Positions 15,417 to 22,997 of a DNA stretch of 35,468 nucleotides are shown here, piece after piece; the stretch's first letter is position 1, and every line of letters starts with the position of its first letter. A program made the position numbers and the translations under genes. The stretch is from NCBI GenBank assembly GCA_045124315.1, contig JBGVLO010000108.1:1-35468 (forward strand), in the 5' to 3' direction. The notes under the pieces were generated by a model that ran no database searches, had not been told where the DNA came from, and worked only from the letters and a program-made list of their open reading frames with translations. Origin of the DNA: CAG-411 sp045124315 (lineage in GTDB: Bacteria > Bacillota > Clostridia > Lachnospirales > Lachnospiraceae).

Positions 15417-15800
15417 ATTGATAGTTTAATACGCACTTTTCATTTAAGGAGCAGCGTTCCTGAATACCAGCTTGCTGATTATGTCAGCATATTAACCCAA
15501 AATGCCATAGAAGCATCCAAAGAAGGAGATAGAATTTATATTTGTATTTCCTCTGATCAAGGTCGTTTTCAATTTGAAATTCGAAACCTCTCCTTGCAAC
15601 TTGTATCACCTTCTGATATTAAACATTTCTTTCAGAAAGGCTATACGTCTAAGTGAAATGAAACAAAAGAAAATGGTTCTCCTCATGGCTACGGCTTATA
15701 TTCTCTTCATCAAAATATAACTGATTCAGGTGGTATGATTGGTGCAGAGTGTATGGAACATGTCGGTAAATATTTGATTATATTTCGATTGGAAATATAA
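15417..15800 (+). pseudogene. Remnant of an AgrC-type GHKL histidine kinase
   Basis: An uninterrupted frame without a start codon reads into a GHKL ATPase domain: N-box LTQNAIEASKEGD, then FQFEIRN, then FFQKGYTSK. The next codon is TGA, and the same frame continues with NETKENGSPHGYGLYSLHQN, corresponding to the GTSK-x-HGxGL lid of AgrC/CitA-like kinases, and ends at a normal stop. Only the C-terminal 128 codons remain, with one nonsense codon. It begins right after the stop of the preceding kinase. It is a decayed kinase of a different family and is unlikely to be functional. Confidence 0.75.
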
Positions 15801-15801
15801 A

Positions 15802-15846
15802 AAGCAGAAAGCTTATGGACAATTCTCCACAGCTTTCTGCTTCTTT
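15802..15846. terminator. Bidirectional intrinsic terminator
   Basis: AAGCAGAAAGCT (15802-15813) pairs perfectly with AGCTTTCTGCTT (15831-15842). On the plus strand CTTTTAC follows; on the minus strand TTTTTATA follows. It separates the kinase remnant from the convergent ATPase gene and can end transcripts from both sides, best for the minus strand. Confidence 0.82.
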
Positions 15847-15866
15847 TACATTACATATTCTGTTCT

Positions 15867-17429
15867 CTACACTACAACTTCCAAAATATCTTTCATTGTC
15901 TCGCTTTTATCCAATTTTCTGCATACATATTCCTTATTTTTCAAAAAGGAAAAACTAAGCAGATATCCCCTGTCAGCATTCCGACTATCCAAGTATTCCT
16001 CCAACTGTGCAATGCCTTTTTTACGATATTCCTCGCCATGCCATATTTTAAGCTCTATGATATGTTCCTCGCCACCATAGGTAATGACCAGATCCATACG
16101 CTCGTTATTTCTAGTCTCGGGCTCTACATAGTAGAAGCCTGTACCGTTGATGATAGGCTTGATAAAGCATAAGAAGAGGAGTCTCCCCTGTTTTTCTAAA
16201 AATACTTCATCTTCCTGGCGGTATTCTGCCTTCATGAGTTCTTGGAACTTTTGTAATATACGGATTATGTTCAGCTTGCCGTTGTCGATAAACTGCGATT
16301 TTACAGGTGTATCCATAACAGATTTCAATAAATTTTTCATGATAATATGATTGTAAAGAACAATTTCAAATATTTTGTTTGCGATCTGAAGTATTCCGTT
16401 ATCCTCAGAAAATAGACCGAACGTAATGCCTAAGTCCACTGTTGGATTCGTTGCTGTAAAAGGAAATTGTTCCCCCTGTAACACGATTCGATCAATTAGT
16501 GTCTGAAGTTCCAAGTTATTTTCATAATTCTTTATAAGACTATCAATTAATGGACTTTTATTATTGGTAATGTGCTTGGTTGCTGCTATAACACTATCTT
16601 TTGTCCAAACAGCATTTAAAGATGTTGCTATGAACTTACATATAGCACTGACCAAATAAGGATAACCATTGGTATATTTATAAATCTCCTCAGACATTGC
16701 CGTAATATCCATGCCTGTGTGGTTATCATCCTCATATTCCTGCAACATAGTTGCGATTTCCTTTGGAGAAAAACTCATATCCACGTCAAAATCTACTGCA
16801 ACGTTCCAGGGACTATTATATTTCTTTTCCTCATCTGGACGGAGCTTCAACTTCATGTTTTTGATGTCATACACACCTGCCAGAATCACGCTCCAAAAGG
16901 TCGGAATATGATCTCCCACACGTTTGATATACTTGTTTCTCAGCATTCCTAGGAAATGTAAAAACACCTGATTATCTGAGCTTTTATCCACTTCATCGAT
17001 CATTAATATAATCTTCTTCGAACACTGTTTACAGAACCAAGTGATACGTTTGCTTAGTAGATCAAAGGCATCTAGCTTCTTTTTCTTGGCATCAACAGGC
17101 TGATTCCATTCGTCAAGCAGTTCGGTATATTGGTCAGTTTCTTCCAAATACTCAGCCACAGATGAAAGAAACTGATTCACAAACATCTCGTCATCCGAAA
17201 ACGCTTCATCTCCCAGCCCTTCAAAACTAAGTATCAGAACAAGATACTCCGTTTTGAGTTTTCGACATAACGAATACATCATGGTCGTCTTTCCATATTG
17301 TCTGGCACGATTGATGGTGAAATAATCACCGTGTACAATCAATTTCTCGATCTGTTGCATTTTTTCTGTAGTATCGACCATGTAGTGTAATTCTGGTACA
17401 CAGATGGCTGTTGTATTAAATGATTTCAT
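15867..17429 (-). CDS. AAA family ATPase with C-terminal PD-(D/E)XK-like domain
   Basis: This encodes 520 residues. The N-terminal AAA domain has a modified P-loop, RARQYGKTT (41-49, lysine and threonine kept but no leading glycine) and Walker B IILMIDEVD (140-148). It ends with a helical and winged-helix-like middle region. The C-terminus carries ERMDLVITYGGEEHIIELK, with Asp446, Glu459 and Lys461 spaced as in PD-(D/E)XK nucleases, followed by YRKKGIAQLEEYLD. Such AAA plus DUF1703-like proteins are common in Bacteroidetes and Clostridia, often in many copies; their function is unsettled. A GGGAGGTGA ribosome site precedes the ATG. It is the only long minus-strand gene in this part and has its own promoter and terminator. 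Confidence 0.88.
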   Translation of the reverse strand: MKSFNTTAICVPELHYMVDTTEKMQQIEKLIVHGDYFTINRARQYGKTTMMYSLCRKLKTEYLVLILSFEGLGDEAFSDDEMFVNQFLSSVAEYLEETDQYTELLDEWNQPVDAKKKKLDAFDLLSKRITWFCKQCSKKIILMIDEVDKSSDNQVFLHFLGMLRNKYIKRVGDHIPTFWSVILAGVYDIKNMKLKLRPDEEKKYNSPWNVAVDFDVDMSFSPKEIATMLQEYEDDNHTGMDITAMSEEIYKYTNGYPYLVSAICKFIATSLNAVWTKDSVIAATKHITNNKSPLIDSLIKNYENNLELQTLIDRIVLQGEQFPFTATNPTVDLGITFGLFSEDNGILQIANKIFEIVLYNHIIMKNLLKSVMDTPVKSQFIDNGKLNIIRILQKFQELMKAEYRQEDEVFLEKQGRLLFLCFIKPIINGTGFYYVEPETRNNERMDLVITYGGEEHIIELKIWHGEEYRKKGIAQLEEYLDSRNADRGYLLSFSFLKNKEYVCRKLDKSETMKDILEVVV

Positions 17430-17490
17430 GCATTCACCTCCCTATTCTTCCATTTAATGTTTCTATCTTTCGCTCTTTCGTATTATGTTC

Positions 17491-17519
17491 ATTATAGCAT
17501 GATTCCAGGTTCTTGTGAA
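17491..17519 (-). promoter_or_regulatory. Promoter of the AAA ATPase gene
   Basis: On the minus strand TTCACA (17514-17519) and TATAAT (17491-17496) are 17 bases apart. The -10 is extended by TG one base upstream. It lies about 60 bases before the ATG and is one of the strongest promoters in the window. Confidence 0.7.
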
Positions 17520-17525
17520 ATAACA

Positions 17526-17569
17526 ATTGTACTAAGTTGCTAGCGCGACAGCTAGTGACTTGGTACAAT
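17526..17569. repeat. Palindrome with 19-base arms
   Basis: ATTGTACTAAGTTGCTAGC pairs with GCTAGTGACTTGGTACAAT around GCGACA, with three mismatch or wobble positions. It lies between the divergent ATPase and sigma-factor genes. There is no T-run, so it is not a terminator; it may be a small mobile palindrome or an operator. Confidence 0.5.
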
Positions 17570-17619
17570 GAAATCTGTTAGAAAACTTTTTTACATCATA
17601 CCTATGAAACACAAAAATG

Positions 17620-17706
17620 TAACTGTTCAGAGGGTATAATTTGTACCTTATCCGCAAGCGCAACTGTACAAACTGCACATACTCAGTTGCACCCTCTGAA
17701 TAGTTA
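17620..17706. repeat. Inverted repeat TAACTGTTCAGAGGGT / ACCCTCTGAATAGTTA
   Basis: Arms at 17620-17635 and 17691-17706 pair with a single mismatch and enclose 55 bases containing further short inverted parts (TTGTAC/GTACAA). The ACTGTTCAGAGGGT core recurs in reverse orientation in the tandem repeats at 28323-28374. This and the 17526 palindrome account for most of the 17430-17789 gap. Confidence 0.55.
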
Positions 17707-17725
17707 AAAAAAATTTTTACAAACC

Positions 17726-17754
17726 AAAAACTTTTTTTCAACCAATTTCGTATA
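17726..17754 (+). promoter_or_regulatory. Possible ECF-type promoter of the sigma/ABC operon
   Basis: AAAAAC (17726-17731) is followed after 17 bases by CGTATA (17749-17754). This resembles the AAC-N16/17-CGTATA promoters recognised by SigW-like ECF factors and lies 36 bases before the sigma gene. Autoregulation would be typical for such an operon. The match is short, so this is tentative. Confidence 0.3.
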
Positions 17755-17789
17755 TATCTATGAACGGATAAAAAAGGAAGTGAACATGC

Positions 17790-18386
17790 ATGCAGTCGGA
17801 CAACCAGTTAATCCGCAAAATCAAACGGAAACAGAATAGAGAAGCCGCAGATGTTTTAATCGATAGATACTATAAAGAAATCTATGCATTTGCATACAAG
17901 CAACTTGGAAACCGAGAACTGGCAATGGATCTAACCCAGGAAATATTTATTCTTATATTACAGGGGATTGGCTCCTTTGATGAGAAAAAAGCAAATTTCC
18001 GCACATGGGCATATCGAATTGCCTCCAATAAAATTACGGATTATTATCGAAGCTCTGCTCATAAACGGTCAACCATGGAACAGCCTTTGTATGCATCCGA
18101 GAATAGTCAGGGAGAGGAAACCGAAGAAGCCTTCTCCCAGCAAATGACCAATGCACTGGTACAGGATCTGTCTGAACGGATCATTCAAAGAGAACTGATA
18201 CAGCAGATTATGGCAGTTGTAGTAACATATGAGCTTGAATGAATACTAATTTTCCAAAAGAAATGCTTTGAGGAGATGACCTTTACGGAAATTGCGGAAG
18301 ATTTGCATTTATCTGTAAATACGGTCAAAACCAGATTTTATAGTATGTTAAAGAAAATCAAACAGGAGGTGGCAATGGATGAATAA
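17790..18386 (+). pseudogene. ECF sigma factor with in-frame TGA between regions 2 and 4
   Basis: The first 150 codons encode region 2 of a sigma-70 ECF factor (ADVLIDRYYKEIYAFAYKQL, AMDLTQEIF, FRTWAYRIASNKITDYYR) and the start of region 4. A TGA at 18240-18242 follows YELE. The same frame then continues without shift through ILIFQKKCFEEMTFTEIAE and DLHLSVNTVKTRFYSMLKKI, the helix-turn-helix of region 4, to a TAA. A single C-to-T change of a CGA arginine codon would explain it. The total of 199 codons is normal for an ECF factor. As it stands the product would lack promoter -35 recognition, unless the stop is read through or region 4 is made separately. The final TAA overlaps the next ATG by eight bases. 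Confidence 0.82.
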
Positions 18387-19146
18387 AGAAACAGAATTTC
18401 ATCAAATTTCTCAGATGGAAGTGGAATATCCTTCCGAACAAGAGATTAAACAGCAACGGGAATACATATTGGCAAAAGCAATGCCGAAAAAACAAAGTTT
18501 ATGGGAAAAGGTAAAAAATATTTACTGGGGACCGGGAATCAAAACGATTTTTTATCATTGCCAAAGCGCATGGCTGGTTACCGCATTTGTGTATATAGGC
18601 TTATGCTTGGTAAATAAAACACTAATGCACGACACAAACACACAAATGGCTTTATCCCTGTTAGAGTTTCCAATCTGTTACCTGATATTTTCTTTCCTGT
18701 CCTGCTGGCTGGATGAGCAGGAAGGGGTAATTGAACTAAAAAATTCCATGCATTATTCGGGAACCTATATTGTCAGTCTTCGAATGTTTTATGCAAGTAT
18801 TATTATCATGTTATGCAATTTGTGCTTAAACCTTGTAATGAACAGATATGAAGGGCAGTATTTATGGAAAATTGGCGCAGTGGGAGTCAGCAGTATGTTT
18901 TTATTTGCAACCGCTTCTCTCTATCTCTACCATAAATTATCGAAAAGCTATTATATTGGCATTTTGATTGGTATCTGGGCAGTGATGGCTGTTGTATCTG
19001 TCCGATTAGATCAAATTTTGGTGCAGATCTTACTGGAAGACATACCAATTGCAATACATGGAATTACCGCAGTTTGCTGCTTTATTGGACTTATGATTTA
19101 TATTGGAAAGGTGGAAAAAAAAGATGCTTACTCTTTCGCATATTAG
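18379..19146 (+). CDS. Membrane protein of the sigma/ABC operon, possible anti-sigma factor
   Basis: This encodes 255 residues: a soluble, charged N-terminal part of about 65 residues, then about six membrane helices (near 70-86, 97-113, 128-152, 168-185, 192-208, 225-243). The start lies within the 3' end of the sigma gene after CAGGAGGTGG, so expression is coupled. An N-terminal cytoplasmic segment on a membrane domain directly after an ECF sigma gene is the usual place and shape of an anti-sigma factor, but no ZAS or other anti-sigma motif is recognised. It could alternatively be a transporter accessory subunit. Its end overlaps the next ATPase gene. Confidence 0.7.
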   Translation: MNKETEFHQISQMEVEYPSEQEIKQQREYILAKAMPKKQSLWEKVKNIYWGPGIKTIFYHCQSAWLVTAFVYIGLCLVNKTLMHDTNTQMALSLLEFPICYLIFSFLSCWLDEQEGVIELKNSMHYSGTYIVSLRMFYASIIIMLCNLCLNLVMNRYEGQYLWKIGAVGVSSMFLFATASLYLYHKLSKSYYIGILIGIWAVMAVVSVRLDQILVQILLEDIPIAIHGITAVCCFIGLMIYIGKVEKKDAYSFAY

Positions 19147-20008
19147 TAAAAATTATGGAAAATTTTGTGCAGTGGAGGATATCTCCCTGGAACTGGACAA
19201 CGGTTTATATGGAATGCTGGCACCAAATGGTGCCGGAAAAACCACATTGATTAAAATGATCACAACCCTGTTATTTCCTACGGATGGACAAATTTTGTAT
19301 GATGGTGTAGATATTCAGAAAATGGGAGAAAAATATCGTGATCTGATAGGATATCTTCCCCAGCAGTTTGGCTACTATAAAAACAATACACCCGTGCAGT
19401 ATTTAGATTATCTGGCTGCACTAAAAGGCATGCCAAAACAGGGGTTGAAGGAGAAAAACTTGGAGCTCCTTGAAATGGTAGGGCTTTCTGATGAGGCAAA
19501 TAAAAAAATGAAAAAATTTTCCGGAGGTATGATTCAGAGGGTGGGAATTGCCCAGGCAATGTTAAATGATCCAAAGATTTTAATTTTAGACGAACCCACT
19601 GCAGGTCTGGATCCCAAGGAAAGGGTGCGTTTTCGAAATATCATATCTGCATTGTCCAAGGACAGGATTGTTATTTTGTCTACCCATATTGTTTCAGACA
19701 TTGAATCCATTGCAAATCAGGTAATCATGATAAAAAATAAGCATTTATACAAAATGGATACGGTAGTGAACATTTGCAGTGAATTGGAAGGAAAGGTTTT
19801 TGAATGTCCTGTACAGGAACAGGAATATGAAACCTTTGAAAAAAATCACCTGATCCTTTCTGCACGTCAGGAACGAGGATATCTGCAGGTACGATATTAC
19901 AGTGAAGAGCAACCATCTGCAAGTGAAAATGCCGTATCCTGCGTACCAAATCTGGAAGATGTATTTTTAGTTGTTTATCAGGAAAATAATGAGGGAGAAA
20001 CGTTATGA
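19124..20008 (+). CDS. ABC transporter ATP-binding protein (BcrA/CcmA-like)
   Basis: The start at MLTLSHISKNYG is chosen (GGAAAGGTGG upstream) over an in-frame ATG 21 bases earlier. The 294-residue protein has Walker A APNGAGKTT (33-41, Ala in place of the usual first Gly), Q-loop YLPQQFGYY, signature FSGGMIQRVGIAQA, Walker B ILILDEPTAGLDP and H-loop STHI. A C-terminal extension of about 80 residues ends in CVPNLEDVFLVVY, the LEDxxL tail typical of this subfamily. It overlaps its neighbours on both sides (23 and 4 bases). It energises the two permeases that follow. Sequence and operon layout parallel the ATPase at 3384-4115. Confidence 0.93.
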   Translation: MLTLSHISKNYGKFCAVEDISLELDNGLYGMLAPNGAGKTTLIKMITTLLFPTDGQILYDGVDIQKMGEKYRDLIGYLPQQFGYYKNNTPVQYLDYLAALKGMPKQGLKEKNLELLEMVGLSDEANKKMKKFSGGMIQRVGIAQAMLNDPKILILDEPTAGLDPKERVRFRNIISALSKDRIVILSTHIVSDIESIANQVIMIKNKHLYKMDTVVNICSELEGKVFECPVQEQEYETFEKNHLILSARQERGYLQVRYYSEEQPSASENAVSCVPNLEDVFLVVYQENNEGETL

Positions 20009-21117
20009 GAATAATATGGAAAGAATGTAAAAAAATATTAGATATCCGTTTGGTATTGATTTTATTGGCTTTTACAACTTTATTTTACAATATGTTTATG
20101 GAGATAACACGGTATCCTTGTGGCGGACAATGCACAAGTTCTCCGTATGATATTCCATTTGCAGCAGAATTAGTAAAAGAATTTGGCCCCTCCTTAAAAA
20201 CAAAGGACTGGTCAAAAATCGATAACAAAATAGAAGAATTAAAAGACGAATACAATACCATCATAGCTTCCAATGAAATTCTGAAGGAAGCAGGCATTAC
20301 CACTTTTGATGAAATGAAAAAGTACAGAAATAAGGAAAACTTAACAAAGGAAGAACAAAAAATTGAAGATGAAATTAGCCGGCTTACTTTTTCTGAGGAG
20401 ACTTCTTCAAAACTATTCTTTGGATTACAATATGCAGAACAGATGAATGAATTGCAAGGACACTCTTACGACATATCAAAAGATTACCTTTCACTGTTAC
20501 CAGAAGGAATGCTCTATATTTTACAATCCGATATGAAGTCTATGTCCGTTTTGTTATTGATTTGTTTTATGGTTTTAATTATTCCATACCAGTTAAAAGA
20601 AAAACTTCGAGGAGTCACTCCACTTTATGCAACTACAAACATTGGCAGAAACATATATAAAAAACAATTTTTGGCAAGTATCTTATCTTGCGGAGTTGTA
20701 GGAATCTTGCAGCTACTTGTGTACTTAGGTCTCTATATTTGGAATGGTCTAACACCTTTTTGGACATGTGAGTGTTGGTCCATCGGTGGCAATAGTTATT
20801 GGTGTAGTAACATTTCCTATGGTGCTTATATGGCAATCTACATGCTTCTTATATTACTGTTTACTTTGGCGGCAGTAGTGATTGCCTATCTGATTGGCAG
20901 AATAGCTGCAAATTATATTGCCGGAATCGCATGTTCCATTTGTGTAGGGGGGATAATCTATATCTTTATGATAAACTTATTTTCCGGTTTCTTTTATCTT
21001 AACGGAAAATCGCCCCTGGCTATGTGGGAACTTCCCTGCATAGCAGTGTGGCTTTTTGCAACTTTTATAATAATTACACTTCGCTTGAAAAAAGACAAAA
21101 AAACAGACATCAGTTAG
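20005..21117 (+). CDS. ABC-2 type permease with large extracytoplasmic loop
   Basis: This encodes 370 residues with one helix near 13-30, an outside loop of about 145 residues with many Lys and Glu, then helices near 180-198, 222-248, 272-295, 298-322 and 340-362. The short cysteine-containing stretch near residue 40 (CGGQCTSSPYD) is on the outer side. The start overlaps the ATPase stop by four bases. The plan matches the permease at 4115-5290. It probably forms a heterodimer with the next gene product. Confidence 0.85.
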   Translation: MRIIWKECKKILDIRLVLILLAFTTLFYNMFMEITRYPCGGQCTSSPYDIPFAAELVKEFGPSLKTKDWSKIDNKIEELKDEYNTIIASNEILKEAGITTFDEMKKYRNKENLTKEEQKIEDEISRLTFSEETSSKLFFGLQYAEQMNELQGHSYDISKDYLSLLPEGMLYILQSDMKSMSVLLLICFMVLIIPYQLKEKLRGVTPLYATTNIGRNIYKKQFLASILSCGVVGILQLLVYLGLYIWNGLTPFWTCECWSIGGNSYWCSNISYGAYMAIYMLLILLFTLAAVVIAYLIGRIAANYIAGIACSICVGGIIYIFMINLFSGFFYLNGKSPLAMWELPCIAVWLFATFIIITLRLKKDKKTDIS

Positions 21118-21130
21118 GGGGGGAAATAGC

Positions 21131-22306
21131 TTGCGAATTGCAAAAAAGGAATTTTTTAAACTGATAAAAAGTCCGTTCATCTGGTTTGTATTTCTGGCAT
21201 TTTTTCTCCTGAATACAGTTATCATTTATAGTTATGTAGGTGAAAAAAGTATCTGGCAGGAAATGCGCAAGATGTATGAAACAATCTTAGAATATGGCGT
21301 AAATCTGCAGGATGTCAGCCCAAAAGAACAAGTGCAGACAAAAACAGCAACTACAAATACAGAAGACAAGACCGACTATATGGAATTTTATCAATCCTAC
21401 CTGGAAACCTATGGAACCATGTATGATAATCTGGATATGATGGATATTTTAAAACAAAAAGAGAGAATGTATGACTACCATCCAACCGGAGCTTACGGGA
21501 AATTTATCAATGAAAATTATGAAAAATTACAAAAGCGTGTGGAAGAGATTAAGCAGTCTGGGGAAGATGACTATGGCTTTTATCCTGGTATGGTATATAA
21601 TATACATGGTTTTCTGTATGGCAAGATTGGAAAAAAACTTCTGCTGGAAATGACCGTTTTGGTTATCTTAAGCATTTTATTTTTAATGGATTATGAGCGG
21701 ATTCACAAAACAAGAAATCTTGTACTGGTAACCCGTACCGGAAAACAGGTGATGAGAACAAAAGTCTTGATGGGGTTATTGGGAGGCCTCTTATACAGTC
21801 TTCTTTTAATGGCAGGAACTTATGGTTACTTCTTTTTCCATGTATCCTTTATCGGCTTATGGAAGGTACCGGTCGCATCTAATCTGATTACTGAGGCAAG
21901 AGGGCAGCTTACCTATCCATTTATCACTTTTTGGAGACTATCAGAAGCAAACTATCTTTTACTGACACTCCTTGTTTTCATGGGAATACTGCTGCTTGCA
22001 GCCGGACTTAGTATTGCCATTCAAATGCTGCTGCAAAACAGTTATCTTACTTTTTTGGTACAATGTCTGCTCTTTATGAGCTTAGAATTGTTTGCTTATT
22101 GGAACACCGCAACCTTTTTTGATGTAGTGAAAGCAGTCTGCAATCCTGTAGTTCTGTGGATTACCTGCGGAGCATGGTTTATGGAAAACGAGTTATCACT
22201 ATCCTTCGCTGGAAATGAATTTTTGTGCATTGGATGTAGCGGAATACTTGTAATGGCATTGATCAGTATTGGATGTTTCCGGTATAAAAAACTTGAGGTG
22301 AAATAA
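21131..22306 (+). CDS. ABC-2 type permease, last gene of the sigma/ABC operon
   Basis: This encodes 391 residues starting at TTG behind a long GGGGGGGAAA ribosome site; no ATG lies nearby in frame. The first helix is near 15-33, then a 150-residue outside loop rich in Lys, Glu and Tyr, then five to six helices from about 175 onward. Short motifs (DYERIHKTRNLVLVTRTG, GLWKVPV) correspond to parts of the permease half of the fusion protein at 5312-7426, but here there is no C-terminal propeller. The operon ends after this gene at the terminator near 22403. Confidence 0.85.
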   Translation: MRIAKKEFFKLIKSPFIWFVFLAFFLLNTVIIYSYVGEKSIWQEMRKMYETILEYGVNLQDVSPKEQVQTKTATTNTEDKTDYMEFYQSYLETYGTMYDNLDMMDILKQKERMYDYHPTGAYGKFINENYEKLQKRVEEIKQSGEDDYGFYPGMVYNIHGFLYGKIGKKLLLEMTVLVILSILFLMDYERIHKTRNLVLVTRTGKQVMRTKVLMGLLGGLLYSLLLMAGTYGYFFFHVSFIGLWKVPVASNLITEARGQLTYPFITFWRLSEANYLLLTLLVFMGILLLAAGLSIAIQMLLQNSYLTFLVQCLLFMSLELFAYWNTATFFDVVKAVCNPVVLWITCGAWFMENELSLSFAGNEFLCIGCSGILVMALISIGCFRYKKLEVK

Positions 22307-22367
22307 GGCAAATAAGCGGTACAATTAAAGAAGCATTGATGTTTTAGCTAAACGAGGAGGTGTTATT

Positions 22368-22415
22368 ATGATGGTTGTTACTGCAACTGATATCCAAAAC
22401 AGGCTGTCGCACTAA
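22368..22415 (+). pseudogene. N-terminal stub of a Phd/YefM-type antitoxin
   Basis: Behind a perfect GAGGAGGTG ribosome site, 15 codons read MMVVTATDIQNRLSH and stop. The sequence MxVVTATDIQN is the usual start of Phd/YefM antitoxins (prevent-host-death family), which are normally about 80 residues. The stop is created where a terminator stem begins, so the gene appears cut off by that insertion or deletion. No toxin gene follows. Confidence 0.5.
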
Positions 22416-22442
22416 TTTTTAGTTCGACAGCTCTCCATTTTT
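22403..22442 (+). terminator. Intrinsic terminator after the sigma/ABC operon
   Basis: GCTGTCG-C-ACTAA pairs with TTAGT-T-CGACAGC around a TTT loop, followed by TCTCCATTTTT. It ends the ABC operon transcript and overlaps the last codons of the antitoxin stub. Confidence 0.75.
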
Positions 22443-22461
22443 AAAGAGAACTTTTCATACT

Positions 22462-22581
22462 CTACTTTAATTCAAAATAATACAAATACACATCCTCCAG
22501 ATTTGCCTCTGCCTCATAACATTCATATTCTTTTGGCATTTCATATAATATCCTAAATCCGATTTTGCCATTTGATTCCAT
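22462..22581 (-). pseudogene. C-terminal tail of a lost ABC ATPase gene
   Basis: In the frame next to that of the overlapping lipoprotein, 39 codons read ESNGKIGFRILYEMPKEY, then ECYEAEANLEDVYLYYFELK and a stop. The pattern R-x-x-x-E-x-P followed by NLEDVYLYYF is how BcrA/CcmA-type ABC ATPases end; compare RYYSEEQP...NLEDVFLVVY at the end of the 19124-20008 gene. No Walker motifs remain. This is evidence that a further ABC operon once stood here on the minus strand. Confidence 0.6.
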
Positions 22582-22796
22582 GCAAAACAAGTTTGCTGAT
22601 CACTGCCATTCTCATATTCTAAGGAATATTTCTTTAAATCAATAAGCTGTTCCTCAAGTTCACCTTCACTATTTTTCGTTTCCTGGGACTTTACAGCATC
22701 ACCAACAGAATTTTCTGTGCTGTCTTTTCGGCCACAAGCAGTGAAACCGAAACACAACAAAAGTAACACACATAACACGCCTCTTTTTCTTTTCAT
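22467..22796 (-). pseudogene. Lipoprotein N-terminus joined to remnant sequence
   Basis: The start at MKRKRG (GGAGGAG upstream) gives a lipoprotein signal peptide with lipobox GFTAC, Cys21. About 60 residues of acidic, Ser/Glu-rich mature sequence follow, up to LKKYSLEYENGSDQQTCFAW. Beyond this the frame becomes cysteine- and methionine-rich and lacks protein-like character, because the real coding signal continues in another frame (see 22462-22581). It therefore looks like a lipoprotein gene whose 3' part was lost and replaced by the end of another gene. A truncated lipoprotein could still be made. Confidence 0.6.
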
Positions 22797-22926
22797 TTCT
22801 ACTCCTCCAATTTCTATACTTGTTATTTCTGTAATCACGAAACAACAATATTATACTTTCAGCACCTTACATATAACTGATATTTTCCTTACTTTTTTCT
22901 TAATTCTTCAAAATTTCAACAGTTTA

Positions 22927-22944
22927 AAAAGCAATCTTTTGGCA
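22927..22944 (+). promoter_or_regulatory. AAAAG-N4-CTTTT palindrome at a -35-like TTGGCA
   Basis: AAAAGCAATCTTTT overlaps TTGGCA (22939-22944), ahead of the polyphosphate kinase gene. Nearly the same block, TTTAAAAAG-NN-ATCTTTTG-N-CA-NN-TTAA, occurs at 30922-30948 ahead of the Fn3 protein gene. It could be a shared operator. No clear -10 at standard spacing is seen here. Confidence 0.3.
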
Positions 22945-22997
22945 TATTAACTTATAGGTATACTTATAGAAAAACGGTAAAAGCTAATAGAGAGAAG

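Noticed and set aside
17532..17741. 69-codon minus-strand frame between the ATPase and sigma genes
   Set aside because: It consists of the two palindromic repeats; no ribosome site and no recognisable protein features.
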